A DNA stretch of 64,000 nucleotides from Klebsiella spallanzanii (GCF_902158555.1 NZ_CABGGS010000023.1:124001-188000); one strand, 5' to 3'; counted from the first letter of the stretch, positions 44,613 to 54,870 are shown. The notes: generated by a model not told the origin, from the sequence alone. Program-made: numbers and translations.

Positions 44613-45445
44613 TGTTTGCTGTTGCATCAAAGCGCGTGCTGCCGGGCTTTACCCTGAGCCTCGGTACCAGCCTGCTGTTTGTTTGCTTGATTCTGCTTTT
44701 ACCGCTGAGCGCTCTGGTGATGCAGCTTGCACAAATGACCTGGGGTCAGTACTGGGATGTGATTACTAACCCTCAGGTCGTGGCGGCTTATAAAGTTACC
44801 CTGCTGTCGGCTTTCGTGGCGTCAATTTTTAACGGTGTATTCGGCCTGTTGATGGCGTGGATCCTTACGCGCTATCGCTTTCCGGGCCGTACGCTGCTGG
44901 ATGCGCTGATGGATCTACCGTTTGCGCTACCGACCGCGGTGGCAGGCCTGACGCTGGCGTCGCTGTTTTCCGTCAACGGCTTTTACGGCGAGTGGCTGGC
45001 GAAGTTCGATATCAAAGTGACCTATACCTGGCTGGGTATCGCGGTAGCCATGGCCTTTACCAGCATTCCGTTTGTGGTGCGTACGGTCCAGCCGGTGCTT
45101 GAAGAACTGGGTCCGGAGTATGAAGAGGCCGCTGAAACCCTGGGGGCGACTCGTCTGCAGAGCTTTCGCAAAGTGGTGCTGCCGGAGCTGTCTCCGGCGC
45201 TGCTGGCTGGCGTCGCGCTGTCGTTTACCCGCAGCCTGGGCGAGTTTGGCGCGGTAATTTTCATCGCCGGCAACATCGCGTGGAAAACGGAAGTGACCTC
45301 GCTGATGATTTTTATTCGTTTGCAGGAGTTTGATTACCCTGCCGCCAGCGCGATTGCTTCGGTGATCCTTGCGGCTTCGCTGTTGCTGCTGTTCTCCATC
45401 AATACCTTGCAGAGTCGCTTTGGTCGACGCGTGGTAGGTCACTAA
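44612..45445 (+). CDS. cysU: CysU (CysT), sulfate/thiosulfate ABC permease
   Basis: A 277-residue inner-membrane permease with six predicted membrane segments. The EAA loop that contacts the ATPase is visible as EYEEAAETLGATRLQSFRKVVLP (about 170-192). Begins in the cysP stop and ends in the cysW start, both as TAATG, so the three are translationally coupled. Confidence 0.96.
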   Translation: MFAVASKRVLPGFTLSLGTSLLFVCLILLLPLSALVMQLAQMTWGQYWDVITNPQVVAAYKVTLLSAFVASIFNGVFGLLMAWILTRYRFPGRTLLDALMDLPFALPTAVAGLTLASLFSVNGFYGEWLAKFDIKVTYTWLGIAVAMAFTSIPFVVRTVQPVLEELGPEYEEAAETLGATRLQSFRKVVLPELSPALLAGVALSFTRSLGEFGAVIFIAGNIAWKTEVTSLMIFIRLQEFDYPAASAIASVILAASLLLLFSINTLQSRFGRRVVGH

Positions 45446-46320
45446 TGGCGGAAGTTACTCAATTGAAGCGTTATGACGCCCCCCGTATTAACTGGGGAAA
45501 GTGGTTTCTGATTGGTACCGGAATGCTGGTTTCTGCCTTCATTCTGATTGTGCCGATGGTCTATATCTTCGTGCAGGCGTTTAGCAAAGGCCTGATGCCG
45601 GTGCTGCAAAACCTTGCCGATCCGGACATGCTGCATGCTATCTGGCTGACGGTGATGATTGCTTTGATTACCGTGCCGGTAAACCTGGTGTTCGGTGTGC
45701 TGCTTGCCTGGCTGGTGACGCGCTTTACTTTTCCGGGCCGCCAGCTGCTGCTGACGCTGCTGGATATTCCGTTTGCCGTCTCGCCGGTGGTGGCGGGGCT
45801 GGTTTATTTGCTGTTTTACGGTTCTAACGGCCCGCTGGGCGGTTGGCTCGATGAGCACAACCTGCAGATCATGTTCGCCTGGCCAGGTATGGTGCTGGCG
45901 ACCATCTTTGTGACCTGTCCGTTTGTGGTTCGCGAGCTGGTGCCGGTGATGATGAGTCAGGGTAGCCATGAAGATGAGGCGGCGATTTTGCTCGGCGCTT
46001 CGGGCTGGCAGATGTTCCGTCGCGTTACCTTGCCAAACATCCGCTGGGCACTGCTTTACGGCGTGGTGCTGACTAACGCTCGCGCCATTGGCGAATTCGG
46101 CGCCGTGTCGGTAGTTTCCGGCTCGATTCGCGGCGAAACCTTATCGCTGCCGCTGCAAATTGAATTACTGGAGCAGGACTACAATACCGTCGGTTCGTTT
46201 ACCGCCGCGGCTCTGCTGACGTTAATGGCTATTTTGACCTTGTTTTTGAAGAGTATGGTGCAATGGCGTTTGGCCAATCAGGAAAAACGCGCGCAACTGG
46301 AGGGAAATCATGAGCATTGA
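45445..46320 (+). CDS. cysW: CysW, sulfate/thiosulfate ABC permease
   Basis: A 291-residue partner permease of CysU with six membrane segments. The EAA motif is [23 protein letters not shown] (about 174-196). It overlaps cysA by 11 bp. Confidence 0.96.
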   Translation: MAEVTQLKRYDAPRINWGKWFLIGTGMLVSAFILIVPMVYIFVQAFSKGLMPVLQNLADPDMLHAIWLTVMIALITVPVNLVFGVLLAWLVTRFTFPGRQLLLTLLDIPFAVSPVVAGLVYLLFYGSNGPLGGWLDEHNLQIMFAWPGMVLATIFVTCPFVVRELVPVMMSQGSHEDEAAILLGASGWQMFRRVTLPNIRWALLYGVVLTNARAIGEFGAVSVVSGSIRGETLSLPLQIELLEQDYNTVGSFTAAALLTLMAILTLFLKSMVQWRLANQEKRAQLEGNHEH

Positions 46321-47404
46321 GATTGCCAATATTAAGAAGTCTTTTGGTCGCACCCAGGTGCTGAATGATATCTCACTGGATATCCCCTCCGGACAGATGG
46401 TCGCGTTGCTGGGGCCGTCAGGCTCCGGGAAAACCACGCTACTGCGTATTATCGCCGGGCTGGAGAATCAGTCCAGCGGGCATATCCGTTTTCACGGTAC
46501 CGACGTGAGCCGCGTGCATGCGCGCGATCGCAAAGTTGGATTCGTGTTCCAGCACTATGCGCTGTTTCGCCATATGACGGTGTTCGATAATATCGCTTTT
46601 GGCCTGACGGTGCTGCCGCGTCGTGAGCGGCCAAATGCCGCAGGAATTAAAGCGAAAGTCACCAAACTGCTGGAAATGGTGCAGCTGGCGCATCTGGCCG
46701 ATCGCTATCCGGCCCAGCTCTCCGGCGGGCAAAAGCAGCGCGTGGCCTTGGCCCGAGCGCTGGCGGTTGAGCCGCAAATTTTGCTGCTGGATGAGCCTTT
46801 CGGCGCGCTGGATGCTCAGGTACGTAAAGAGCTGCGGCGCTGGCTGCGTCAACTGCATGAAGAGCTGAAGTTTACCAGCGTATTTGTGACCCACGATCAG
46901 GAAGAGGCCACCGAAGTGGCGGATCGCGTGGTAGTGATGAGCCAGGGCAATATCGAACAGGCCGATGCGCCTGACCTGGTGTGGCGTGAGCCTGCCACCC
47001 GCTTTGTGCTGGAGTTTATGGGCGAAGTTAACCGCCTGAAAGGCACCATTCGCGGCGGTCAGTTCCACGTCGGCGCGCATCGCTGGCCGTTGGGCTATAC
47101 CCCTGCATACCAGGGGCCGGTCGATCTGTTCCTGCGTCCGTGGGAAGTGGATATCAGCCGTCGCACCAGTCTTGATTCGCCGCTGCCGGTACAGGTACTT
47201 GAAGCCAGCCCCAAAGGCCACTACACCCAATTAGTTGTTCAACCCCTTGGGTGGTATGACGAACCGCTAACCGTGGTTCTACAGGGCGAAGATGCGCCGT
47301 ATCGTGGGGAACGCTTGTTTGTCGGTCTGCAGAACGCGCGTCTGTATAACGGCACCGAGCGTATTGAGCCGCGCGAGGAGCTTGCTCTGGCCGAATCGGC
47401 CTGA
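46310..47404 (+). CDS. cysA: CysA, sulfate/thiosulfate ABC transporter ATPase
   Basis: A 364-residue ATPase subunit. Walker [10 protein letters not shown] (35-43), signature [15 protein letters not shown] (about 134-148) and Walker [14 protein letters not shown] (about 154-166) are intact, with the switch histidine in VTHDQEEA. The C-terminal TOBE-like domain (about 240-355) is complete. Followed by a REP element and a strong terminator that separate it from cysM. Confidence 0.97.
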   Translation: MSIEIANIKKSFGRTQVLNDISLDIPSGQMVALLGPSGSGKTTLLRIIAGLENQSSGHIRFHGTDVSRVHARDRKVGFVFQHYALFRHMTVFDNIAFGLTVLPRRERPNAAGIKAKVTKLLEMVQLAHLADRYPAQLSGGQKQRVALARALAVEPQILLLDEPFGALDAQVRKELRRWLRQLHEELKFTSVFVTHDQEEATEVADRVVVMSQGNIEQADAPDLVWREPATRFVLEFMGEVNRLKGTIRGGQFHVGAHRWPLGYTPAYQGPVDLFLRPWEVDISRRTSLDSPLPVQVLEASPKGHYTQLVVQPLGWYDEPLTVVLQGEDAPYRGERLFVGLQNARLYNGTERIEPREELALAESA

Positions 47405-47451
47405 TAGCTTAATCCGCAAGTTTATCGCCGTTTACGCAACGGCAGGATTTG

Positions 47452-47488
47452 GTAGCCCGGGTAAGACGCGATGCGTCGCCATCCGGGG
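47452..47488. repeat. REP element between cysA and cysM
   Basis: Starts GTAGCCCGGGTAAG and ends CGCCATCCGGGG, with a GACGCGATGCGTC palindromic core. It shares the GTAGCCCGG end with the elements at 9181 and 31014. Confidence 0.85.
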
Positions 47489-47497
47489 ACGTTTGCA

Positions 47498-47524
47498 GGC
47501 CGGGTAAACTCTCCCGGCCTTTTT
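47498..47524 (+). terminator. Intrinsic terminator between cysA and cysM
   Basis: GGCCGGG (47498-47504) pairs with CCCGGCC (47513-47519) around TAAACTCT, followed by TTTTT. It ends only 14 bp before the cysM start codon. Confidence 0.85.
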
Positions 47525-47538
47525 ATTGGGCAAAAAAC

Positions 47539-48450
47539 GTGAATACATTAGAACAAACAATTGGCAATACGCCTCTGGTGAAATTACAACGCCTTGCACC
47601 TGACAACGGCAGCGAAATCTGGGTCAAGCTGGAAGGGAACAACCCGGCCGGTTCGGTAAAGGATCGCGCCGCGCTGTCGATGATTGTCGAAGCGGAAAAA
47701 CGCGGAGAGATTAAACCTGGCGATGTGCTGATTGAAGCGACCAGCGGCAATACCGGTATCGCGCTGGCGATGATTGCCGCGCTTAAAGGCTACCAGATGA
47801 AGCTGCTGATGCCGGATAATATGAGCCAGGAGCGTCGTGCCGCTATGCGCGCCTACGGCGCTGAGCTGATTCTGGTGACCAAAGAGCAGGGCATGGAAGG
47901 GGCGCGCGATCTGGCGCTGGAAATGGCCCAACGCGGGGAAGGTAAGCTGCTGGATCAGTTCAATAATCCGGATAACCCTTACGCGCACTATACCACTACC
48001 GGGCCGGAAATCTGGCAGCAGACTGACGGACGCATTACCCATTTTGTCTCCAGTATGGGCACTACCGGAACTATTACCGGCGTTTCACGCTTTCTGCGCG
48101 AGCAGGATAAAACGGTAAGCATTGTCGGGCTACAGCCGGAAGAAGGAAGCAGCATTCCGGGGATTCGCCGCTGGCCTGCCGAATATATGCCGGGGATCTT
48201 TAACGCGCAGCTGGTGGATGCGGTGCTGGATATTCATCAGCAGGATGCAGAAAAGACCATGCGGATGCTGGCGGTGCAGGAGGGGATTTTCTGCGGCGTC
48301 AGTTCAGGCGGTGCGGTAGCTGGCGCGTTACGCATTGCTCGAGAAAATCCTGGTGCGGTGGTGGTGGCGATCGTCTGCGATCGCGGCGATCGCTACCTCT
48401 CTACCGGCGTTTTTGGCGAAGAGCACTTTGCCCAGGGTGCGGGAATTTAA
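47539..48450 (+). CDS. cysM: CysM, O-acetylserine sulfhydrylase B
   Basis: A 303-residue PLP enzyme that makes cysteine from O-acetylserine and sulfide, or S-sulfocysteine from thiosulfate, the partner of the thiosulfate importer upstream. The PLP lysine is Lys41 in [19 protein letters not shown] (about 68-75) binds the phosphate. GTG at 47539 gives (M)[15 protein letters not shown], the family start. No clear Shine-Dalgarno sequence precedes it, and the terminator hairpin is immediately upstream. It overlaps the convergent NTF2-like gene by 4 bp. Confidence 0.95.
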   Translation: MNTLEQTIGNTPLVKLQRLAPDNGSEIWVKLEGNNPAGSVKDRAALSMIVEAEKRGEIKPGDVLIEATSGNTGIALAMIAALKGYQMKLLMPDNMSQERRAAMRAYGAELILVTKEQGMEGARDLALEMAQRGEGKLLDQFNNPDNPYAHYTTTGPEIWQQTDGRITHFVSSMGTTGTITGVSRFLREQDKTVSIVGLQPEEGSSIPGIRRWPAEYMPGIFNAQLVDAVLDIHQQDAEKTMRMLAVQEGIFCGVSSGGAVAGALRIARENPGAVVVAIVCDRGDRYLSTGVFGEEHFAQGAGI

Positions 48451-48854
48451 ACCTCGGGAACGTCAAGCAGGTCAGTACCGTAGGAGTTATCTACGGTACA
48501 TAGCCAGCGCTCACCCTGCAGGTGAAAGACATAGGTTGCGCGCCGCGTGACCTGTGTTATCCCGCCTTCCGCAGTGGGGATGTCCAGTCGGGTTTCCATA
48601 ATCACCAGCGCATTGCCGCCGCCTTCAATAATCTCCATTTTCCCCTGCGTCACCACCAGCCGGTGCTGAAAATAATCGGCGATGGCGATAAACGCTTTGC
48701 GGATATTTTCTTTACCCCTGACCACCATGCCCGGTTTGACGACCAGCGCGGCGTCTTCGGCGTAATATTCCATCAGGCTATCGTAATCCTCCTGAGAGAT
48801 GGCGCGATCGCAGGCTTCAATGACGGCTTTTAGCTGTGGGTTGGGATTGTGCAT
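48447..48854 (-). CDS. SnoaL/NTF2-like fold protein of unknown function
   Basis: A 135-residue protein that reads as a DUF4440/SnoaL-like (NTF2 fold) member: an N-terminal helix pair ([29 protein letters not shown]), a [15 protein letters not shown] helix, then beta strands ending in [14 protein letters not shown]. Members include isomerases, association domains and many proteins without assigned activity, so no function is given. No signal peptide. Located 22 bp downstream of yfeK, so possibly co-transcribed. I do not recall this gene in E. coli K-12 at this place. Confidence 0.8.
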   Translation of the reverse strand: MHNPNPQLKAVIEACDRAISQEDYDSLMEYYAEDAALVVKPGMVVRGKENIRKAFIAIADYFQHRLVVTQGKMEIIEGGGNALVIMETRLDIPTAEGGITQVTRRATYVFHLQGERWLCTVDNSYGTDLLDVPEV

Positions 48855-48876
48855 CTCTGATGGCCCTTTTTGTGAA

Positions 48877-49251
48877 CTATTGACTTTCCGCCACGACCGT
48901 TTTATCAGTCTCGGCGATCAGCGCGTGCAGGTAGGGCTGCGCGTTTTCATCACTTTTTCCCGGGATCCTGACGATATAGGGCTTGCCGGTGATCGACGAT
49001 GATGATGCCACCTTATCAATAAATTGCTCGGCAGTATTGATGCGATTGCGAGTATTGCCTAATTTTAGCCGCAGGTGTGAGACTGCTTCCTCGCAGGTAT
49101 GGGCATCACCGTTGCGCACGAAGATCAGATCTTTCTTTTGCGCCAGGGCGTCAAGCATCGCGTTAATGCGGGCTTCTTGATAAGCGTTGATTTTGGCAAA
49201 AGCGGGAAGTGTTAGAAGTAATGCCATCACTGCGCAGAGAATGTTCTTCAT
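48877..49251 (-). CDS. yfeK: YfeK, exported DUF5329 protein
   Basis: A 124-residue protein of unknown function, closely similar to E. coli YfeK. A signal peptide [19 protein letters not shown] precedes the mature part. [23 protein letters not shown]-type residues and the [13 protein letters not shown] block are conserved. A single cysteine is present in the mature part. Predicted periplasmic. Confidence 0.9.
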   Translation of the reverse strand: MKNILCAVMALLLTLPAFAKINAYQEARINAMLDALAQKKDLIFVRNGDAHTCEEAVSHLRLKLGNTRNRINTAEQFIDKVASSSSITGKPYIVRIPGKSDENAQPYLHALIAETDKTVVAESQ

Positions 49252-49336
49252 CTTGAGTCCCTTCCATAGTGGTTTGTTCGCGATAAAGTTTACTCTTTTC
49301 GCAGTGAGGGGGTTTAGCTTTAAGAAAAACGGCCGT

Positions 49337-50050
49337 TTATGGTTGCTTTTTCGTCAGTTTGTCGAGGAATGTCCACAGCTTTTCATTCATCTCACGATAA
49401 TCCCAGGCACGCATCTCCTGTTCGCTACGGATGAAGCGTCTACCTTTGGCAGCGCTAAGCTCTGGCTTCGAATGCGCGATCAGCAGTTCAATGACGTCAG
49501 CATCAAACTCCATATGACACTGGAAGCCATATACTCTGTCGCTATATTTGACAATTTGCCGTGGACAACCTTCACTGGAGGCCATCACGATCGCCTCCGG
49601 CGTCAGCCCCGGCATGTCGTTATGCCAGTGGCCTACGACCAGCGACGGGCCAAAATGGGCAAGTTTGTCATCATGCAGGCCTGCTGTGGTTAACGTTATC
49701 GGGTAGTGACCGATCTCTTTTTTCGGGCTTTGCATAACTGCTGCGCCCAGCGCTTCACCGATAAGCTGCGAGCCGAGACAAATACCAATAACAATCCGTC
49801 CAGCGGCAATGGCCTGCGCAATCAAACGCTGCTCGGCGTGGGTATCAAAATATGGGCATTCAGCTAACGTTGTGCGCGGCGATTGCGGGCCGCCCAGCAC
49901 AACCAGCATATCAAAGGCATCAGCGTTTTCCGGCAGCGTATCCCCCGCGTAAACGCGTGACCAACTGGTATCATGACCGCGCTCCTGCGCCCAATGCAGA
50001 TAAGCTCCCGGCGCTTCAAAGACTTCATGGACGATAAAGTGGATCTGCAT
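49337..50050 (-). CDS. yfeJ: YfeJ, class-I glutamine amidotransferase-like protein
   Basis: A 237-residue GATase1 protein similar to Salmonella YfeJ. The catalytic triad elements are visible: nucleophile Cys91 in [10 protein letters not shown], histidine in GFQCHMEFD (about 182-190), and the acidic partner two residues on. It has no fused synthetase domain; relatives include GuaA-type glutaminases and gamma-glutamyl hydrolases, so the substrate is open. ATG at 50050 has an AGGAG site; longer in-frame starts overlap ptsJ. It is 14 bp downstream of ptsJ and likely co-transcribed. Confidence 0.85.
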   Translation of the reverse strand: MQIHFIVHEVFEAPGAYLHWAQERGHDTSWSRVYAGDTLPENADAFDMLVVLGGPQSPRTTLAECPYFDTHAEQRLIAQAIAAGRIVIGICLGSQLIGEALGAAVMQSPKKEIGHYPITLTTAGLHDDKLAHFGPSLVVGHWHNDMPGLTPEAIVMASSEGCPRQIVKYSDRVYGFQCHMEFDADVIELLIAHSKPELSAAKGRRFIRSEQEMRAWDYREMNEKLWTFLDKLTKKQP

Positions 50051-50064
50051 AGCGTTAACTCCTG

Positions 50065-51363
50065 TTAGTGTTGATGTAATATCTGACATAAGTCATTGGC
50101 GAGTTTATTAATTTCATCATCGCTCAGCGTCGCAATCGACAGTCGTAGCCCGTGCGATGGCGCGCGAATGCCGAACGTTTCACCTTCACGAACCAGCCAA
50201 CCGGCATGCGCCAGGCGCAGCGCTGCCTGCTGGCTCGGTTCTTGCAGCGGGAACCAAAAATTAAGACCATCTCCTGGCGTCAGATGAGTGATACCGCACC
50301 TGGCGAGCGCGGCAATCAGCTTTTCATGCTGCTGCCGATAGTGGCGTCGACTCTCCGCCAGGGATGTCATAAAGGTGTTGTCGTTCAGGCAGGCAAGCAC
50401 CAGATCCTGCAACAGATGGCTGACCCATTGGCTACCGGAATTAAGCCTGAGGCGTAGCGCAGTTGACGTGTCAGCGTCGCTGGCGACGATGGCCAGGCGC
50501 ATATCCGGCCCCAAAGTTTTCGATAGCGAGCGCACCAGCGCCCAGCGTTGAGTTTCTGCTGGAAGCGGAGAGAACCAGGGCGTGGCGGAGAGCAGGGCGA
50601 AATGGTCATCAATAATCACCAGCACCTGCGGATAGCGGGCCAGTATTTCACGTATCGCCCGGGCGCGGGATTCGCTGAGGCTGCAGCCGGTCGGATTATG
50701 CGCTCGGGGAGTTATAATGACCGCACGGGCACCGCTGCGTAGCGCTTCCTCAAGGGCCTCTGGCTCCATGCCTTCACCATCGACCGGTACTGGCGAAGGA
50801 TTAAAACCGGCATAGCGCAGCATGTTGATGCTGCTGAGAAAGCAGGGGTCTTCAATGGCCACGCTATCGCCTGGCAGCAGTAGGGCGCACAGCAGGCGCT
50901 CCAGCGCATCGATAGCGCCGCTGGCAAGATTAATTTCGGCATCGATGCCCAGATCGTTGTTTACCCAGGTATGGGCCCAGGCGGCGAGCTTCGGTTCAAC
51001 TGCCGCATCGCCGTACAGACGAGGAGCTATGGCGATGGCGCTGAGGTAGTTCCTGAGGTCTGCCAGGCGGCTGGGGTCGGGGTTACCGCTGGAAATATCT
51101 TTCAGTGGCGAAGAAGGATCGCCCCCTTCAAGCGCGGGGAGAGTATTATGCGTCTTGATGGCGGTACCATTACGCCCCTGGCTAATGGCCAGACCGGAGG
51201 TCACTAGTCGCTTATAGGCGGCAGCGACGGTATTGCGGTTAACCGACAGCTCGCCAGCCAGCTCGCGCACCGGCGGCAAAACAGCGCCAGGTTTCAGTAC
51301 GCCGCTTTGTACCAGATGGCGGATATTATCGAAGATCTCACTGGCAGTTTTTCCAACAATCAT
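50065..51363 (-). CDS. ptsJ: PtsJ, MocR-type regulator of vitamin B6 salvage
   Basis: A 432-residue MocR/GntR protein. A winged-helix GntR domain (about 1-68; LKPGAVLPPVRELAGELSVNRNTVAAAYKRL) is joined to a class-I aminotransferase-like domain (about 95-430) with the PLP lysine in RSLSKTLGPD. Salmonella PtsJ binds PLP and represses the divergent pdxK. The same divergent arrangement is present here, with an 82-bp intergenic region. E. coli K-12 has no full counterpart in this place. yfeJ is downstream. Confidence 0.9.
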   Translation of the reverse strand: MIVGKTASEIFDNIRHLVQSGVLKPGAVLPPVRELAGELSVNRNTVAAAYKRLVTSGLAISQGRNGTAIKTHNTLPALEGGDPSSPLKDISSGNPDPSRLADLRNYLSAIAIAPRLYGDAAVEPKLAAWAHTWVNNDLGIDAEINLASGAIDALERLLCALLLPGDSVAIEDPCFLSSINMLRYAGFNPSPVPVDGEGMEPEALEEALRSGARAVIITPRAHNPTGCSLSESRARAIREILARYPQVLVIIDDHFALLSATPWFSPLPAETQRWALVRSLSKTLGPDMRLAIVASDADTSTALRLRLNSGSQWVSHLLQDLVLACLNDNTFMTSLAESRRHYRQQHEKLIAALARCGITHLTPGDGLNFWFPLQEPSQQAALRLAHAGWLVREGETFGIRAPSHGLRLSIATLSDDEINKLANDLCQILHQH

Positions 51364-51369
51364 TATTGA

Positions 51370-51397
51370 CCTATGACAAAATGAATTTTAGCATAGG
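51370..51397. promoter_or_regulatory. Candidate PtsJ operator between ptsJ and pdxK
   Basis: CCTATG (51370-51375) and CATAGG (51392-51397) form an exact inverted repeat spaced by 16 bases in the short ptsJ/pdxK gap. GACAAAATGA and GACGAATGA also form an imperfect direct repeat across it. MocR regulators commonly bind such spaced repeats. Inference from position and symmetry only. Confidence 0.45.
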
Positions 51398-51445
51398 ACG
51401 AATGATAATCAGAGTATGACCCGCTGTCCAGCGGGGGGAGAAAGG

Positions 51446-52312
51446 ATGGGCCAGCAGGACGAAATACAATCAGTGCTCTTCAACGATAAAAGTCGGGCGC
51501 TACAGGTCGATATCGTGGCCGTACAATCGCAGGTGGTCTACGGTAGCGTAGGAAACAGCATTGCGATACCGGCGATAAAGCAGCATGGCCTGCGGGTGAT
51601 CGCGGTGCCGACGGTGCTGTTCAGCAATACTCCGCATTATGATACGTACTATGGCGGCGTCATTCCGGAAGAGTGGTTTGTCGGTTATTTAAAGGCGCTG
51701 GAGGAGCGTGACGCGCTCCGTGAACTGCGAGCAGTGACCACCGGTTATATGGGCAGCGCGGTGCAGATTGAGCGCCTGGCGCAATGGTTGTTGCGTATTC
51801 GTGAGCACCATCCTGACCTGTGTATTCTGGTTGACCCGGTTATTGGCGACGTGGATAGCGGCATTTACGTGAAGGCCGAAATTCCTGAAGCCTATCGCAC
51901 CCATTTGTTACCGCTGGCGCAGGGGATCACGCCAAATCTGTTTGAGCTGGAGACCCTAAGCGGCCTGCCTTGCCATAATCAGCAGGAGGCAATTATTGCC
52001 GCGCGCAGTTTGTTATCTGACTCACTGCAATGGGTGGTGATTACCAGCGCGCCAGGAGTGGATAACGCCTCGATTAACGTGCTGGTGGTTGGCGCGGAGT
52101 CGGTTGACGTGGTGGAACATCCGCGCGTTGAAACCGATCTTAAGGGAACGGGCGACCTTTTTTGCGCTGAGCTGGTTAGCGGACTGGTCTGCGGAATGCC
52201 GTTGAGCGTGGCGACTCATGCTGCAGCGCAGCGGGTACTGGCGGTCATGACCTGGACTGATGAACAGGGCTGCGATGAGCTTATTCTTCCGCCACAAGGG
52301 GAGGGCGCATGA
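51446..52312 (+). CDS. pdxK: PdxK, pyridoxal/pyridoxine/hydroxymethylpyrimidine kinase
   Basis: A 288-residue ribokinase-fold kinase of the B6 salvage pathway. Conserved elements: [13 protein letters not shown] (substrate pocket), [14 protein letters not shown] and the catalytic [14 protein letters not shown] (about 226-239) with the general-base aspartate. ATG at 51446 has a GGGGGAGAAAGG ribosome site; an earlier in-frame start (51416) lies before that site. It is divergent from ptsJ, and its stop overlaps the next gene's start (ATGA). Confidence 0.95.
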   Translation: MGQQDEIQSVLFNDKSRALQVDIVAVQSQVVYGSVGNSIAIPAIKQHGLRVIAVPTVLFSNTPHYDTYYGGVIPEEWFVGYLKALEERDALRELRAVTTGYMGSAVQIERLAQWLLRIREHHPDLCILVDPVIGDVDSGIYVKAEIPEAYRTHLLPLAQGITPNLFELETLSGLPCHNQQEAIIAARSLLSDSLQWVVITSAPGVDNASINVLVVGAESVDVVEHPRVETDLKGTGDLFCAELVSGLVCGMPLSVATHAAAQRVLAVMTWTDEQGCDELILPPQGEGA

Positions 52313-52548
52313 AGAGCTATCGTTTAGTAGTTCGTCAGCAGGGAAGAGTCGTTGGGTATTTTGATACGACCGGTAGCGAAGCGCTGGAGGATGCCTGTGA
52401 AGTCGGGGCGCTATTTGGCGCCGTTGGAGGGTATCAATGTGATTTGCTGGTTTCTGACAGCGAGAAGCGAATTCTGGAAAGCAGCCCGGAGGGTATGAAA
52501 ATACTCTCGCGGGAGAAGTGCTATCGACCCTTTAAAGCGGCGATATAA
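52309..52548 (+). CDS. Conserved 79-residue hypothetical protein coupled to pdxK
   Basis: Starts at an ATGA overlap with pdxK, so it is translationally coupled. The sequence [20 protein letters not shown] begins with strand-like alternation; then [18 protein letters not shown] suggests a helix, followed by [18 protein letters not shown]. No signal peptide, membrane segment or cysteine pair; it has one or two isolated cysteines. A small alpha/beta cytoplasmic protein is predicted. No family was recognised, and no function is offered. It ends at the terminator shared with crr. Confidence 0.8.
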   Translation: MKSYRLVVRQQGRVVGYFDTTGSEALEDACEVGALFGAVGGYQCDLLVSDSEKRILESSPEGMKILSREKCYRPFKAAI

Positions 52549-52550
52549 AA

Positions 52551-52578
52551 AAATGGCGCCCTCAGAGGCGCCATTTTT
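52551..52578. terminator. Bidirectional terminator between the pdxK unit and crr
   Basis: AAATGGCGCC (52551-52560) pairs with GGCGCCATTT around CTCAGA, with A- and T-runs outside. It lies between convergent transcripts. Confidence 0.9.
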
Positions 52579-52590
52579 CTGCGGCAAGAA

Positions 52591-53100
52591 TTACTTCTTG
52601 ATGCGGATAACCGGAGTTTCACCCACGGTTACGCTACCGGACAGTTTGATCAGCTCTTTGATCTCGTCCATGTTGGAGATAACAACCGGAGTCAGGGTAG
52701 ACTTGGCTTTTTCTTCCAGCAGCGGCAGATCGAATTCGATAACCGGGTCGCCGACTTTCACGCGTTGGCCTTCTTCAGCGATACGTTTGAAGCCTTCGCC
52801 TTTCAGTTCAACGGTATCAATACCGAAGTGAACGAACAGCTCAATGCCGCTATCAGATTCGATTGAGAACGCATGGTTGGTTTCAAAAATTTTACCGATG
52901 GTACCATCTACCGGCGCAACCATTTTGTTGCCAGTAGGTTTGATAGCAATGCCATCACCCACAATTTTCTCCGCAAAAACTACATCCGGCACGTCTTCGA
53001 TGTTGACGATCTCGCCAGAGAGCGGGGCAACAATCTCAATAGTTCCGGTGTCTTTTTTGTCATCAGAAACCAGAGATTTCAATTTATCGAACAAACCCAT
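52591..53100 (-). CDS. crr: Crr, glucose-specific PTS enzyme IIA
   Basis: A 169-residue cytoplasmic phosphocarrier. It passes phosphate from HPr to the glucose IIBC and, by its phosphorylation state, controls adenylate cyclase and inducer exclusion. The phosphorylated histidine is in [12 protein letters not shown] (about 87-98) and the second active histidine in [11 protein letters not shown] (about 75). Near identity with E. coli. Third gene of ptsH-ptsI-crr. Confidence 0.98.
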   Translation of the reverse strand: MGLFDKLKSLVSDDKKDTGTIEIVAPLSGEIVNIEDVPDVVFAEKIVGDGIAIKPTGNKMVAPVDGTIGKIFETNHAFSIESDSGIELFVHFGIDTVELKGEGFKRIAEEGQRVKVGDPVIEFDLPLLEEKAKSTLTPVVISNMDEIKELIKLSGSVTVGETPVIRIKK

Positions 53101-53142
53101 GATCTTCTCCTAAGCAGTAATTTGGGCCGCGCATCTCGTGAA

Positions 53143-54870
53143 TTAGCAGATTGTTTTTTCTTCAATGAACTTGTTAACCAGCGTCATTAACTCGTCCGTT
53201 GTCGGTTGAGCAAGAGCCTGCTCTGCTAATACTTTCGCATCTTCGAAGTTCGTGTTACGAATAATCTTCTTAATGCGCGGGATGGAAATGGCGCTCATAG
53301 AGAACTCGTCCAGACCCATACCCAGCAACAGAAGTGTAGCACGTTCATCGCCCGCAAGCTCACCGCACATGCCAGTCCATTTGCCTTCAGCATGAGAAGC
53401 ATCAATAACTTGCTTAATCAGCGTCAGCACGGACGGGGACATTGGCTGGTAAAGATGTGAAATCATATCATTACCACGGTCAACTGCCAGAGTATACTGC
53501 GTTAAATCATTGGTACCGATACTAAAGAAATCAACTTCTTTGGCTAAGTGACGAGCAATAGTCGCTGCGGCAGGGGTTTCCACCATCACGCCAATCTCAA
53601 TTGCTTCATCAAAAGCTTTACCTTCGTCGCGCAGTTCCTGTTTGTAGATTTCAATCTCTTTGCGCAGCGCGCGCACTTCTTCAACGGAGATGATCATCGG
53701 GAACATGATACGCAGTTTACCGAAAGCAGAGGCGCGCAGAATAGCGCGAACCTGGTCGCGCAGAATTTCTTTACGATCCATCGCGATACGCACGGCACGC
53801 CAGCCGAGGAACGGGTTCTCTTCTTTCGGGAAGTTCATGTACGGCAGCTCTTTGTCGCCACCGATGTCCATGGTACGAACGATAACGGCCTGTGAGCCGC
53901 ACGCTTCAGCAACCGCTTTATACGCCGCAAACTGTTCTTCTTCAGTCGGCAGCGAGTCGCGGTCCATGAACAGGAATTCAGTACGATACAGACCAACGCC
54001 TTCTGCACCGTTACGCTCGGCACCTTCAACGTCGCGAACGGTACCGATGTTGGCGCAAACTTCAACCTGATGGCCATCCAGCGTAATCGCCGGGAGGTCT
54101 TTCAGCTTAGCCAGTTCCGCTTTCTCTTCAGCGACCTGAGCCTGCAGGTTACGCAGTTCTTCAATTTGTTGCTCGCTCGGGTTAACCAGAACCTGATTAT
54201 TTACCGCGTCGAGGATCAGATAATCACCGTTTTTCACCTGAGTCGTTACGCTACCGGTGCCCACGATGGCTGGAAGTTCAAGGGAACGCGCCATGATAGA
54301 GGTGTGGGAAGTACGGCCGCCCGCGTCGGTGATGAAACCCAGCACCTTGTTCAGGTTCAGCTGTGCGGTTTCAGACGGGGTGAGGTCAGCAGCAACCAGG
54401 ATAACTTCATCCTGAATCGCGCTCAGATCGATGATTGCCAGGCCGAGGATGTTGCGCAGCAGGCGCTTACCGATGTCGCGTACGTCAGCAGCACGCTCTT
54501 TCAGGTATTCATCATCCAGTTCTTCCAGTGCAGTCGCCTGACCTTCGATAACTTCATTGGCTGCCGCATCGGCAGTCATATGCTTATCTTTAATCAGGGC
54601 TATGATTTCCTGCTCAAGCTCCTCATCTTCAAGCAGCATGATGTGCCCTTCGAAGATGGCTTCTTTTTCTTCACCGAAAGTTTCACCAGCTTTGGTTTTG
54701 ATGACCTCCAGCTGGGCGGAGGCCTTGGTGCGGCCGTTCAGAAAACGTTCAACTTCCTGATCAACCTTATCGGCAGAAATTTTCTTCCGGTCGATGACAA
54801 CTTCATCTTCTTTCAGCAGGAGAGCCTTGCCAAAAGCGATACCCGGGGATGCTAAAATGCCTGAAATCAT
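53143..54870 (-). CDS. ptsI: PtsI, PTS enzyme I
   Basis: A 575-residue phosphoenolpyruvate-protein phosphotransferase. The phosphorylated histidine is in [13 protein letters not shown] (about 184-196), the PEP-binding arginine in [12 protein letters not shown], and the active cysteine in [10 protein letters not shown] (about 500-509). Same length as the E. coli protein. Lies 44 bp after ptsH and 42 bp before crr. Confidence 0.98.
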   Translation of the reverse strand: MISGILASPGIAFGKALLLKEDEVVIDRKKISADKVDQEVERFLNGRTKASAQLEVIKTKAGETFGEEKEAIFEGHIMLLEDEELEQEIIALIKDKHMTADAAANEVIEGQATALEELDDEYLKERAADVRDIGKRLLRNILGLAIIDLSAIQDEVILVAADLTPSETAQLNLNKVLGFITDAGGRTSHTSIMARSLELPAIVGTGSVTTQVKNGDYLILDAVNNQVLVNPSEQQIEELRNLQAQVAEEKAELAKLKDLPAITLDGHQVEVCANIGTVRDVEGAERNGAEGVGLYRTEFLFMDRDSLPTEEEQFAAYKAVAEACGSQAVIVRTMDIGGDKELPYMNFPKEENPFLGWRAVRIAMDRKEILRDQVRAILRASAFGKLRIMFPMIISVEEVRALRKEIEIYKQELRDEGKAFDEAIEIGVMVETPAAATIARHLAKEVDFFSIGTNDLTQYTLAVDRGNDMISHLYQPMSPSVLTLIKQVIDASHAEGKWTGMCGELAGDERATLLLLGMGLDEFSMSAISIPRIKKIIRNTNFEDAKVLAEQALAQPTTDELMTLVNKFIEEKTIC

